Shown here: positions 9,773-18,635 of the stretch, in pieces | Layout: every line of letters begins with the position of its first letter | Numbering within the stretch: the stretch's first letter is position 1 | Source: Cupriavidus sp. IDO | GTDB lineage: Bacteria > Pseudomonadota > Gammaproteobacteria > Burkholderiales > Burkholderiaceae | Length of the DNA stretch: 64,000 bases | Assembly (NCBI RefSeq): GCF_000812465.1 | Contig: NZ_JWMA01000057.1 | Location: 1 to 64,000, forward strand | Reading direction: 5' to 3' | Position numbers and translations under genes: made by a program | Notes under the pieces: generated by a model | Database searches by the model: none | Seen by the model: only the letters and a program-made list of their open reading frames with translations | Told to the model about the DNA's origin: nothing

Positions 9773-10165
9773 TCATACGTTGATGTGAGCGACGGCGTCA
9801 ATTTCGACCATCACCCCTTGCAGTCCGCACTCCACGGTTGTGCGTGCTGGTTTAAAGTCAGAAAACCTAGTCGCATAAACGGTGTTGAACCGTGGAAACA
9901 GGTTCAAGTCCGTCAAGTAGATCGTGACCTTCACGATGTCGGTCATCGAAGCACCGGCGGCAGCCAACACTTTAGCGACGTTATCAAGCGCTGCTGCCGT
10001 CTGCTCCTCGATTGTGTCCCCGACAATTTGTCTTGCTTCATCGCGGGGAGTTTGCCCCGACACAAATACAAAGCCACCTGCAGCTACTGCAGCCGAGTAA
10101 TGTCCCCCTGCCTTGAGGTTTGGAACCTCGATCACACGAGCTGGAGTTTTCGTGGGGCTTTCCAT
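9773..10165 (-). CDS. RidA-family enamine/imine deaminase
   Basis: The product is a 130-residue YjgF/YER057c/UK114 (RidA) protein. RidA hydrolyses reactive enamines and imines released by PLP enzymes that act on serine or threonine. The fold core is seen in GFVFVSGQTPRD and VKVTIYLTDLNLF, and the substrate-binding arginine is in FKPARTTVEC, followed by VEIDAVAHI. It lies in the cluster with a D-threonine-aldolase/D-serine-dehydratase-like enzyme, which fits removal of the 2-aminoacrylate such an enzyme could form. No strong ribosome site was noted. Confidence 0.9.
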   Translation of the reverse strand: MESPTKTPARVIEVPNLKAGGHYSAAVAAGGFVFVSGQTPRDEARQIVGDTIEEQTAAALDNVAKVLAAAGASMTDIVKVTIYLTDLNLFPRFNTVYATRFSDFKPARTTVECGLQGVMVEIDAVAHINV

Positions 10166-10202
10166 CTGACTATCCTCGTTGTCTTGTTTGGCCGCTAAAG
10201 AC

Positions 10203-10370
10203 AGCTATTTCTTAGTGGCCTCTGCCTTATTGACTCCATTCGGAGGATAGAAACCAGGAAGCGCAGCGCCGCACTCCACTTCATTCAAGATCCATCCTTC
10301 GAAACGCTCCTGCTCGACCGCTGCTACGACATCCGCCGGTAAGGCAGAGGAAAGACGTGCTCTTAATGAT
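10203..10370 (-). pseudogene. C-terminal remnant of an RraA-like gene
   Basis: On the minus strand, a frame ending in TAG at 10203-10205 reads SALPADVVAAVEQERFEGW and then a tail containing CGAALPGFYPPNGVNK. This closely parallels the C-terminus of the intact RraA-like protein at 5499-6230 (EQERLEGWIMQEVERG ... LPGLYPP). Only about 50 residues survive. The bases at 10370-10492 hold no recognisable gene; a frame there ends FARDARKTLGKNH without a known match. Confidence 0.75.
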
Positions 10371-10492
10371 TCTTCCCCAGCGTCTTTCTTGCATCCCTGG
10401 CAAACAGGTCAGGAATGCCAACAAGCGTCGCGGGCTGCTGCGCATAGGCCGGGCACATCTTCACCGTCTTCACGCCGACATTTGATCGTCGC

Positions 10493-11599
10493 TTAACGGC
10501 GGTTCCCCATCTGCTCGCGGTACGTCCATTCGCCGTCGCGACCGAACACCAACGCCTTTTCGAAGAGATAGGCAGTCGTACACGCATGGCGAGGCATCAA
10601 AAGCACCCGATCCCCGACCGCCAGATCTTCGTTTTCGACCACCACATGTTCTTCGCTCATCATCAGAATCTTCCCGTTCCATCGAAAGCGCGCGCTTAAA
10701 GGCTTGTCGGGAGAAATTGCCTTGGCACCAGCGTCAAGCGTGGCCGTCTGGCCCTTCGTGGCAATCACGGTGGCAAGCACATAGGCGCTCGGCTGCCAGC
10801 CAAAGTCTTGAAGCTCCGCGTCATGCTGGTCGCTTGAATAGGTCCAGCTTCCCGGTCCTACGTAATCGGCTAACGAAGCTGGCCAGACATTGAAGCTATA
10901 GCTGCCGCCGGCGATCAGATCGGAACACAAACCTGCCCCTGCGGCGCGCTCCATAAGATCTGTTGCTTGCTCCACGACCGAACCGAGCCGTTCACGTCGC
11001 GTTGCACCGTCCGGTCCTTGAATATGACCGTCGTAGATGTGGAATCCGCCAAAACGGCCCAAAGCGTCGATATCCCGCGCCAGATCGAGCGCCACCTCTG
11101 ACAGCGGCGCCCCGGTACGTCCCATGCCGGGATCGAGGTCGACGATCAGCTTTAGGTTTGAGGTGCCTGGTTTGCTGGCCTCGAGCTCACTGCGCCACGC
11201 CTCAAGCCCCTCGGACGAGTCAACGAGCGCGCCGATCGACGCGTTTGGATAATTTCCGGCAACGTTGATCAGGGCCCGAATGTTCGCCCTGTTGGCGCTT
11301 GGATAGGCCCAGACGACATAGAGTGCACCAGCGGCCAGCACCATCGCCGTTTCTGCTACTGTGGAAGCCTTGAAAGCACGAACACCCTCCTTCAGCAGCA
11401 GTTCAACTATCCAGCTTGCGCGATGCGTCTTGACGTGCGGCATCAAGCGGCTGATCCCTCCGCATGCTTGCGCAGTTGCGTGAAGGTTATCGACTATGCC
11501 TTGCTCATAGATTGTGAAACAGGGCGTCTGAACATCCTCCGGCAGAGAGTGCGCCCATCCGGGGCTAAGTTTGGGAGCTGATAATGATCTGTTAGACAT
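10493..11599 (-). CDS. D-threonine aldolase / D-serine dehydratase-like PLP enzyme (second copy)
   Basis: This is a second fold-III PLP enzyme of the DSD1/D-threonine aldolase family, about 368 residues. TPCFTIYEQGIVDNL opens the barrel, the likely Schiff-base lysine is in LMPHVKTHRASW, and IVDLDPGMGRTG forms the usual substrate-pocket strand. The C-terminal motif differs from the first copy (LMPRHACTTAYLFEKALV in place of VPGHCDPTVN), so the metal ligands are of the other subclass and substrates probably differ. I chose the ATG at 11599, with a weak GAGAA site; ATGs at 11614 and 11641 are alternatives. The next gene upstream is a D-glutamate-cyclase-like gene, 79 bases away. Confidence 0.85.
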   Translation of the reverse strand: MSNRSLSAPKLSPGWAHSLPEDVQTPCFTIYEQGIVDNLHATAQACGGISRLMPHVKTHRASWIVELLLKEGVRAFKASTVAETAMVLAAGALYVVWAYPSANRANIRALINVAGNYPNASIGALVDSSEGLEAWRSELEASKPGTSNLKLIVDLDPGMGRTGAPLSEVALDLARDIDALGRFGGFHIYDGHIQGPDGATRRERLGSVVEQATDLMERAAGAGLCSDLIAGGSYSFNVWPASLADYVGPGSWTYSSDQHDAELQDFGWQPSAYVLATVIATKGQTATLDAGAKAISPDKPLSARFRWNGKILMMSEEHVVVENEDLAVGDRVLLMPRHACTTAYLFEKALVFGRDGEWTYREQMGNRR

Positions 11600-11677
11600 T
11601 ATTTCGGTTCTCATTTGTATTACACAATAGTTAGCTTGCATTTCTGTACGCTTATCTATTGGAGAGCGTGGAACTCG

Positions 11678-12625
11678 CTATGTCATCGACGACTGGCGAA
11701 CGCGTTCGAGATATGCCTCAGTCACCTGACGCAAATGCATCAACAGGCTCGCATGCGTCTCCCACGGTAAACGGTCGACACTCATAACCGGACGGGCAGG
11801 TTTATCAATGCGGCTATCGTCTACGGCTTGCCCGACTTCGACCGCCGCCGTGAGAAATGCACGGTCTTTCTCCGGGCGAAAATCCGCGAGCAACGACCCC
11901 GAAAGACTGGGTTCGACCAACGCCATCGCCAACAGCAATCCCCAACCGCCCCAGTTCGAAACGCCCGCTACGATCAGGTGGTCAGTTGGCGTTGTGGCTG
12001 CAATAAGGTGGCCGTTCGGGATGTCGTCACGAATGATGTCGCAAGGCAACCCGCTCATCCCAATCTCGTTTCCTCCATCGCCGATGCCTATCGTGACCCA
12101 CGGTCGATCCCATGTGGGATCGTTAAAAAGCAGATGCAACGGTGCAGTATCGTCAGTCATGTCAGCACCATACTCCCGGTGCGGCTTTCCATCGCTGCCG
12201 GGGGATACGCGTTCAATCGCGATCAGATGCGTGATGGGCTGAACGCCTGCTGCCAGTCGTTCGCGGAGCGTGACGACCGAATCTGTATTAACTGCTGTTA
12301 TTTCCAGCGTGACTGACTTGGGAAGCTCGTTGGAAATCGCCCAAACCGCCTTTGCGCAGGGCGCGTCCGAGATGATCGTAACGGGAATGCCGGCGTTCGC
12401 GAGGCCAGCGGCCATGTGTGCCATGCCACCCAGACCGTCGGTCTCCGGTGACGGCGGAACCGCATTGCGGATGAAAAAGCCTGTGACAATGCCAACGTGC
12501 GCATTCGGTGTACTCATGATCGAACGCGCGGCTCGCTCCAAGCCTCCCTGCGCAAAACTGACCATGCGGCTGATGTCCCGTCGAACAGTTCGACCAATAA
12601 TCTCTTCAATGGCTTTAATCGTCAT
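11678..12625 (-). CDS. D-glutamate cyclase-like protein (DUF4392)
   Basis: The 315-residue product matches the glutamate cyclase C-terminal domain (DUF4392), known from the mammalian D-glutamate cyclase that converts D-glutamate to 5-oxo-D-proline. Recognisable parts are VGIVTGFFI, a glycine-rich ETDGLGGMAHMAAGLANAGI, LIAIERVSPGSDGKPHREYG with the strongly conserved ERxG-like segment, and IGIGDGGNEIGMSG. These proteins are probably cytoplasmic. It stands next to a D-amino-acid PLP enzyme and an MFS carrier, which supports a D-amino-acid role. The ribosome site is weak. Base composition looks lower in GC than the flanking operons, suggesting separate acquisition. Confidence 0.8.
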   Translation of the reverse strand: MTIKAIEEIIGRTVRRDISRMVSFAQGGLERAARSIMSTPNAHVGIVTGFFIRNAVPPSPETDGLGGMAHMAAGLANAGIPVTIISDAPCAKAVWAISNELPKSVTLEITAVNTDSVVTLRERLAAGVQPITHLIAIERVSPGSDGKPHREYGADMTDDTAPLHLLFNDPTWDRPWVTIGIGDGGNEIGMSGLPCDIIRDDIPNGHLIAATTPTDHLIVAGVSNWGGWGLLLAMALVEPSLSGSLLADFRPEKDRAFLTAAVEVGQAVDDSRIDKPARPVMSVDRLPWETHASLLMHLRQVTEAYLERVRQSSMT

Positions 12626-12989
12626 AGTTTCAGTAATCCGTTAAATTCACGTTTCGCGTTCGTAGTCGATTCCAATCGAACACACCAAGTGTCATACCCA
12701 CATCGATTGGAAGCACATGGTCGCTAGGAAGGAAGAGCCGGTGAACTGCACGATCAACCGACTGCATGCAGGAAAGTCCTAGTCCGAGCGTTCGCCAACC
12801 GTCGGGTTTTCAGGTATGCCCGTTACGTCTCCCTTTCTTCCTTTCTTTTATCATTTTCTGATCGACGAAGTGAGTGTATAAGGGCGAGGGGGATAAGAAG
12901 TAATCAAAAATCGACCCGCCTCGCGATAAAGAATCCTGATCACGCCCTTCGCTCTTGACTGCTGCGACCGTGAGCCCATGAACTTGGCT

Positions 12990-13100
12990 GCAACCGCCGA
13001 ACAACATCACCAGGTAGATCCCTTCCAGCTGGCGAGCCTGCCAGGCAGGTGACCTCATCCATGACCGCATCGGTCACCGAACTGATGAACTCGGGTGACG
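12990..13100 (-). pseudogene. IS256-family transposase remnant
   Basis: On the minus strand SPEFISSVTDAVMDEVT, followed after a frameshift by WQARQLEGIYLVMLF, matches the central part of IS256/mutator transposases (SPDLISAVTDAVLDEV ... WQARPLDAVYP). Only about 40 codons are left. The rest of 12626-13161, between the cyclase-like gene and the MFS gene, shows no gene; an imperfect palindrome CGATTCCAATCG lies near 12668-12679, close to the cyclase-like promoter side. Confidence 0.7.
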
Positions 13101-13161
13101 CATGTGGGGCGGCGACTGCGTCTAAATGACGGCGGCCTCGCCAACGTTTTGTGCTGTCGTA

Positions 13162-14481
13162 CTAGCGGTTCACAATTGATTTCGGCAACCTCAACACGAG
13201 AATCGCACCGATCACCAAAATCAATGACAGGAGGTAAATCCCATACGTTGGAGAACCCGTTGCGTCCTTCACCACACCGATCACATAAGGGCTCACGAAG
13301 CCACCTAGATTCCCGAATGAATTAATCATTCCGATTGCGACCGCTGCCCCTACTCCTGTGAAGAATTGACTCGGAAGCGTCCAAAACATAGTTGTCGCCG
13401 TGTAGGCGCCGGCGGTCGCCACGCTCAATGCGATCAACGAACTGACAGGACCATGAGTAAACGTGCTGGCAACCAATCCGACAGCAGTCGCCAGATAAGC
13501 CGCGGCAGTGTGCCAGCGTCGCTCCGTGCGCCGGTCTGAACTTCGACACACCAGATTCAGTGCGACGGCGCCGATAGCAAATGGAATAGCGGAGATCCAA
13601 CCAATTTGCTCAAGCGTAGAGAAACCAATTTCTTTGATCAAAGTCGGCAACCAGAACGAGATCGCGTACAGCCCCATCGTCTGACAGAGTGCCAATGCGA
13701 TCAGATACCAGGCTCTAGGGCTCGAAAAGACCTGCCGAATGCGCACTTCGCCATGCGCCAGCGCTCGCTTTTCGTTTTCCTCAGCCTGTAGTTCCGCCGC
13801 GACAAATCGTTTTTCGTCATCGGACAGCCATTTGGCGAGATGCGGCCGGTCCACCAGCAGAAAGGGCAAAAGGAGAGCCATGACGAGGGTGGGCAAAGAC
13901 TCGAGAACAAAAAGCCATTGCCATCCGCTCAGGCCAAGATGACCATGGTATGCCGTCATGATCCACCCCGAAATGGGAGATCCGATGAGACCGGACAAGG
14001 GAATCGCGGTATAGAAGAAACCCGTCATTCGGCAGCGAATGTGCGAAGGAAACCAGTAGGTAAGGTAAAGAATGATGCCCGGAAAAAAACCAGCCTCTGC
14101 TGCTCCCAAAAGCACGCGCATCACATAGAACTGTCCCGGCGTTTGGACGAATGCGAAGGCCCCTGAAATCAGTCCCCACAACAGCATGATCCGGACCAGC
14201 GTTTTTTTTGCGCCGATGCGGGCCATCAGCAGGTTGCTCGGCACTTCAAACAGGAAGTATCCCAAAAAAAACAAACCTGCACCTAGGCCGTAGGCTGCCT
14301 CCGAGAAGCCCAAGTCACTGAGCATCTGCAGCTTGGCGAAACCTACGTTGATCCGATCAAGATAGGCACAGAAATAGCAAACCATAATCAACGGTATAAT
14401 TCGCCAGCCGATCTTCCAGAACACTCGATCAGCTATGGCAGCGTTCTGATGGTTATCCGAGAACGTAGTGTCGATGGACAT
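13162..14481 (-). CDS. ACS-family MFS carboxylate transporter
   Basis: This is a 12-helix major-facilitator protein of the anion:cation symporter family (tartrate, phthalate and glucarate type), 439 residues. Hallmarks are CYFCAYLDRINVGFAKLQM in helix 1, the loop GYFLFEVPSNLLMARIGAKK, and VLLGAAEAGFFPGIILYL in helix 4. GGAG seven bases before the ATG supports the start. It is separated from the cyclase-like gene by the IS256 scar and may form a unit with it. The divergent LysR gene is the probable regulator. The transported compound is unknown; an anionic amino acid such as glutamate would fit the context. Confidence 0.9.
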   Translation of the reverse strand: MSIDTTFSDNHQNAAIADRVFWKIGWRIIPLIMVCYFCAYLDRINVGFAKLQMLSDLGFSEAAYGLGAGLFFLGYFLFEVPSNLLMARIGAKKTLVRIMLLWGLISGAFAFVQTPGQFYVMRVLLGAAEAGFFPGIILYLTYWFPSHIRCRMTGFFYTAIPLSGLIGSPISGWIMTAYHGHLGLSGWQWLFVLESLPTLVMALLLPFLLVDRPHLAKWLSDDEKRFVAAELQAEENEKRALAHGEVRIRQVFSSPRAWYLIALALCQTMGLYAISFWLPTLIKEIGFSTLEQIGWISAIPFAIGAVALNLVCRSSDRRTERRWHTAAAYLATAVGLVASTFTHGPVSSLIALSVATAGAYTATTMFWTLPSQFFTGVGAAVAIGMINSFGNLGGFVSPYVIGVVKDATGSPTYGIYLLSLILVIGAILVLRLPKSIVNR

Positions 14482-14599
14482 GATTTGGCTCCAAGAATAT
14501 TAGGGAGTTGTTTCCGTAGTTGTGTTTCGGCGCTGCAGGGAGCGTAAAGGGCGCACGGTCTCCGCGAGCACGCCCAAAATATCGGTATCAGCTTTAGGC

Positions 14600-14632
14600 G
14601 ACCGCCTGCAATGTGACAAGATGCAGGCGGTC
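14600..14632. repeat. Perfect 11-bp inverted repeat
   Basis: GACCGCCTGCA at 14600-14610 and TGCAGGCGGTC at 14622-14632 form a perfect stem with an 11-base loop. No run of T follows on either strand, so it is not an ordinary intrinsic terminator. It lies between the MFS gene start and the hydrolase remnant and could be an operator or an mRNA hairpin. Confidence 0.7.
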
Positions 14633-14644
14633 AACCGCGGTGAC

Positions 14645-14840
14645 TTACGGACTTAGGCGTTCGCCGTTGAAGAAGCGAAGCAATAGCTCACTCTCGCGGC
14701 CGCGAGCCCCTTCTGGCAGGTAATGACCGCATCCGCTGACTTCGCCACCCACCACATTGAGCGCAATTGGTCTCATCGCTTCGAACATTCGCGCACCGTA
14801 ACCACGTTCACCTCCGAGTGCGAGGACCGGCACGGCAGGC
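14645..14840 (-). pseudogene. Alpha/beta hydrolase C-terminal remnant
   Basis: About 62 codons read MPVLALGGERGYGARMFEAM followed by a CGHYLPEG motif and LLLRFFNG. This matches the C-terminal end of epoxide-hydrolase-like alpha/beta hydrolases, in which the catalytic histidine lies in a SGHW-type motif. The nucleophile and acid region is absent. It marks another deleted gene in the promoter interval between the MFS and LysR genes. Confidence 0.7.
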
Positions 14841-15092
14841 GGCTACCTAGACCGATCTAGGTTTGGAGCATCGTTGACACCACATTTACAAAAACGAAGC
14901 AGCGAACAGAACCTCCTGGACGTGCGGTCTGAAGCAACTGCTCTTTCCCGCATCTCTGAAAGGTGAGGTTTGATGGTCACCTACTTCGTCTCTTTGCCAC
15001 CTTGATTACTCACTCATTGAGCCAGTGTAGAGTGCTAATATTGATCACAGGTAATCGAATTTTGGCTCCCCTCTCGATAGAAAAATTTGATC

Positions 15093-16010
15093 ATGCGACT
15101 TACGCTCCAACAAATCGAGACGTTCTATTGGGTCGCCCGTTTAGGCGGCTTTCACGCCGCAGCGCGTCATCAACATTTGACGCAGCCGACCATATCTGCA
15201 CGCATCCAGGAGTTGGAAACGCAACTTGGGGTCGAGTTGTTCGAAAGGGAGCGCGGACGTAGTGGACTTACTGCAGTCGGCAGGGATGCGCTGGCGCAGG
15301 CCGAAGAGATCGTGAAGCTTGCAGACGCCTTCGCGCGCATCGCCACGCAACGCGATCCGATGTTAGGACTGCTCCGGCTGGGTGCGAACGAATCCACAGC
15401 CCTCGGGGGGCTTACGGAACTGTTGACGCAGTTGAAGACAGCCTACAGGGAGTTGCACATCGAGATCACTGTAGATGTGGGCGTCGAATTGACCCGCAGA
15501 CTTATTTCGCGCGAGCTCGACGTCGCAATATTGAACGAATCATCGAGCTCCCGGCACGTACGTGAGCACACTATCGGTCTATCCAACTTGCATTGGATCG
15601 CCTCGCCAAAGCTGGTCCGCAAGCGCGAGATTACACCGGCGGCGTTGGCGTCTTTGCCGATTATCACAGTGTCGGCGCCGTCATCAAACCACACGCTTGT
15701 GATGAACTGGTTTCGCGATGCAGGGATGGAGCCTACAAATATCAGCTCGAGCAATTCTCTTTCGACGATGATACAACTCGTTGCAGCCGGGCATGGAGTT
15801 GCTGTCATGTCGCCCGCGATTATGAAAGATAAGATTTCGTCCCGGCTAATTCATACACTTCACACGACGCCCCGCTTAAGGCAGCAGGAATACCTTGTCG
15901 CATACCAGAATGAGCGACGTGGCAGTGGTATGGATACGATCATACGACTGACCACCGAAGTCTTAACGCGAACCGGCGTTATAATTTCCCGAAGCGTTAA
16001 GGAAGATTGA
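15093..16010 (+). CDS. LysR-family transcriptional regulator
   Basis: The product is a 305-residue LysR regulator. The N-terminal winged helix-turn-helix is clear (LTLQQIETFYWVARLGGFHA, QPTISARIQELETQLGVELF), followed by a two-lobed effector domain. The ATG at 15093 is preferred to a TTG two codons earlier. It is transcribed away from the MFS, cyclase-like and D-amino-acid genes, the usual arrangement for a LysR activator of a divergent operon. Codon usage and composition are noticeably less GC-rich than the sau or glc genes, in keeping with the neighbouring cyclase-like gene. The effector is not known. Confidence 0.9.
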   Translation: MRLTLQQIETFYWVARLGGFHAAARHQHLTQPTISARIQELETQLGVELFERERGRSGLTAVGRDALAQAEEIVKLADAFARIATQRDPMLGLLRLGANESTALGGLTELLTQLKTAYRELHIEITVDVGVELTRRLISRELDVAILNESSSSRHVREHTIGLSNLHWIASPKLVRKREITPAALASLPIITVSAPSSNHTLVMNWFRDAGMEPTNISSSNSLSTMIQLVAAGHGVAVMSPAIMKDKISSRLIHTLHTTPRLRQQEYLVAYQNERRGSGMDTIIRLTTEVLTRTGVIISRSVKED

Positions 16011-16172
16011 TGGGGTCCGTTCGAGTAAGGGAATTGCTGATCAATAGCAGCGGCGCTGGAGTTCGACGGCTGTTTGGTGTCTGATTTTTACCATGCGGAA
16101 GAAGAGAGAGTTCTGCCCCATTTCGCGCCGCATGCCCCTCATCTCGTACCCTTTCGGGCTCGATTTGCATGT

Positions 16173-16335
16173 TCAAGACGGATTGCTCCCCTGAAACGCC
16201 AACAACGGCTTTTTGGCGATCACCAGATTTGCGAGACCGAACAGGCTGAACATCTGTGCGGTGTTCTTGGCCAAGCCCTTGTAGCGGGTCTTCTTGTGAC
16301 CAAACAAGTTCTTCACCCGACCGCCCTACCCGGCC
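16173..16335 (-). pseudogene. IS5-family transposase C-terminal remnant
   Basis: On the minus strand GRVKNLFGHKKTRYKGLAKN, then TAQMFSLFGLANLVIAKKPL and a stop at 16173-16175, is the typical C-terminal end of IS5-family transposases. The rest of the enzyme is missing. It lies at a boundary: the metabolic cluster ends with the LysR gene and the integrase remnant begins shortly after. Nothing else was recognised between 16011 and 16516. Confidence 0.85.
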
Positions 16336-16516
16336 AGCAATAGTATTTCGCCGACACCGCCTCGGCGTAGCCCGCGTTAGCCGAATTAATGAACCGCCGA
16401 GCCGTATTAGCCGAATTATTGGGCGTGGACAGAGAATGGCGTTGCTCTTGCACAACGACCAATAACACCAAAAACGAATAATTCTCCATATAGATCAATA
16501 GGTTACAACCATGTGA

Positions 16517-17143
16517 TTGCTAGCGGATATAGTGGACACCGCTAGCGGAGTTAACGATCGGCAACAGACCGTGCTCTATCTGGGTGGCTTGCGGGCGTCC
16601 GAATTGACAGCCACGACCATGGGCGCGTTCTTCTGCCGGCGCGATGCCCAGGGCATCGAGCGCTGGTGGCTGGAGGTGACCGGCAAGGGCAACCAGACCC
16701 GGCTGGTACCGGCCACCGATGAGCTGATCGCCGAACTGGCGCGCTACCGCCGCGTCAACGGGCTGCCGCCCACCCCGCAGCCGAGGGAAACGCGCCCGCT
16801 GGTGCTGCCGGTGATCGGCCGCCAGAATGAAGAGAAGGCCCTGTCACGCGGGGCGCTGCACCTGATTCTGAAGGAGGTGTTCGGCCTGGCGGCCGAGCGC
16901 CTGCGGGCGCGCGGGCCCGAGTGGGAAGCGCAGGCCGCGGTGCTGGCCAGCGCCTCGGCGCACTGGCTGCGCCACACCGCCGGCTCGCACATGACCGACC
17001 AGCAGGTCGACCTGCGCTTTGTGCGCGACAACTTTGGCCATGCCTCGATCGCCACCACCAGCGGCTACCTGCACAGCGAAGAGGATGCGCGACACGCGGC
17101 GACGCAGGAGCGGCACCGGATCGGCTGGACCAGCAAGACCTAG
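16517..17143 (+). pseudogene. Tyrosine recombinase, catalytic domain only
   Basis: The reading frame holds the C-terminal catalytic domain of a phage-type tyrosine recombinase. The active-site set is complete: arginine in GGLRASEL, lysine in TGKGNQTR, HxxR in HWLRHTAG, histidine in FGHASIATT and tyrosine in GYLHSEED. The N-terminal core-binding domain is absent and the frame opens at a TTG after a short direct repeat (GCTAGCGGA twice within 16519-16550), so I regard it as a 5' deletion. Alone it is unlikely to recombine DNA. It probably marks the edge of an old integrated element. Confidence 0.75.
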
Positions 17144-17265
17144 GATGAGCCCGCATCGCAACACCGCACAGCGCGAAGCCATCGATCGTCACGGCACCAT
17201 CGTGGCAAGCTCCCTGCTTTGCGACGTTCCCTCCCGCCCCAGCGCACCGCCACGCTATTCAAGCC

Positions 17266-17977
17266 ATGAACCCATCTCGCTACAGCGACAGTGACATTAC
17301 CGCCGTCTATCGCGTCATCCGGGAGCGTCGCGACATGCGCCACTTTCGGCCGGACCCGCTCGATCCTGCCTTGCTCGAACGCTTGTTGCACGCTGCGCAT
17401 CTCGCCCCCAGCGTCGGCTTCATGCAACCCTGGCGCTTCATCCGCCTCACTGACAGGAACCTGAGAACGCAGGTCCACGCGCTGGTCGATGCCGAACGCC
17501 AGCGCACCGCGCTCGCCCTGGGCGAACGCCAGGACGAGTTCATGCGACTCAAGGTGGAGGGCATCCTGGACTGCGGGGAAGTCCTGGTGGCAGCGCTGAT
17601 GGATGGGCGTGAGCGGCATATCTTCGGTCGGCGCACCATGCCGGACATGGATCTCGCTTCGGTGGCCTGCGCCATCCAGAACCTCTGGCTTGCTGCGCGC
17701 GGAAGGAATCGGCGTGGGCTGGGTTTCCTTGTTCGACCCTGAACCGCTTGGCCGGCTGCTGCGGCTGCCGCCCGGTGCCCGGCCAGTGGCTGTGCTGTGC
17801 CTCGGCCAGGTCGACACCTTCTATGAGAAGCCGATGCTGGAACAGGAAGACTGGGCCAGACGGCAATCCCTGGACGAGATGGTGTTCGAGAATGGCTGGA
17901 CCAACCCCAGCCCCCAATCGCCCCGGGCTGATGATGGATCTGGCAATTGTGTTCTTAGAAAATCACGATGGCCATAA
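17266..17977 (+). pseudogene. bluB: 5,6-dimethylbenzimidazole synthase BluB, frameshifted
   Basis: BluB is an oxygen-dependent flavodestructase of the nitroreductase fold that makes the lower ligand of vitamin B12. Here the first part (RRDMRHFRPDPLDPALLERL, LAPSVGFMQPWRFIRLT, ECGE-like DCGEVLVAALMDGRERH, MDLASVACAIQNLWLAAR) is in one frame up to about 17700 and the rest (AEGIGVGWVSLFDPEPLGRL, PVAVLCLGQVDTFYEKPMLE, MVFENGW) in another. Loss of two bases from a GC-repeat tract at about 17696-17702 explains the shift. All parts are otherwise well conserved, so either the event is recent or it is a sequencing error. No other cobalamin genes are nearby. Confidence 0.85.
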
Positions 17978-18053
17978 GTTGACGCGCTCAGCGTTTCCGC
18001 ACCCCAATCGAGGAGCCCTTCCGAGCCCTGACGCTCATCCTGATTGCCGCCCT

Positions 18054-18389
18054 CTACTCTTCCAGCCAGGCATGCCGTTTCCTGGCCGCATCCTCGCCGA
18101 TCTTGGCCGCATGAGTCGCTGCCTGTTCGAGCCAAGGCGCATGTGCCTTGGGAACGACCAGCATTGTCAAACCCAGGCCGTCCATCACCCGCAGGGCGTG
18201 CTCGAGATTGACGCCCTTGCCGTTCTCCAGCTTGGACAGCATGCCAACGGAGACGCCGCAATGTTTCGCCGCCTGGTCAATGGGCATCCCGTCCCCTGCG
18301 CGGGTGGCTCGAACGCGAACGCCCAGTTGGTGAATGGTGCGAATCGTCGCGCGCGAAGGCGGCGTCTGATCAGGTAGTGGTCGCGACAT
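18054..18389 (-). CDS. HipB-like XRE-family regulator without HipA
   Basis: This 111-residue protein has a helix-turn-helix of the Cro/XRE type (IRTIHQLGVRVRATRAGDGM, then AAKHCGVSVGMLSKLENGKG), and its length and layout resemble HipB antitoxins. HipB normally precedes a HipA kinase-toxin on the same strand. Downstream (below 18054) there is only a degenerate stretch beginning near an ATG at 18038 with a few HipA-like residues in shifting frames, then the end of bluB. It is thus an antitoxin-like orphan. The start was placed at the ATG at 18389 because the reading upstream is not conserved-looking. Confidence 0.75.
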   Translation of the reverse strand: MSRPLPDQTPPSRATIRTIHQLGVRVRATRAGDGMPIDQAAKHCGVSVGMLSKLENGKGVNLEHALRVMDGLGLTMLVVPKAHAPWLEQAATHAAKIGEDAARKRHAWLEE

Positions 18390-18635
18390 GGAAGCCCGTC
18401 CCGTAAAGAAGGGAGGCCAGCGTGGAAGCTGCTCTCCTGATGATTTCATGATCGTGAAATTATAACTGGCAACGGTATAGCTGCGCCGAACGACCCGAAA
18501 TCCCCTGCCGAACAGGCTCTCGGGCCCGGCGCCTCCAGTACGGCCGCCGTGTTTCCTCAAGAGCATTCACGTCAACCCTCGATCGTCGCCCGAGGGTTTC
18601 TACCAACTCGCGCACATCATCTACTCCGCTACAAT

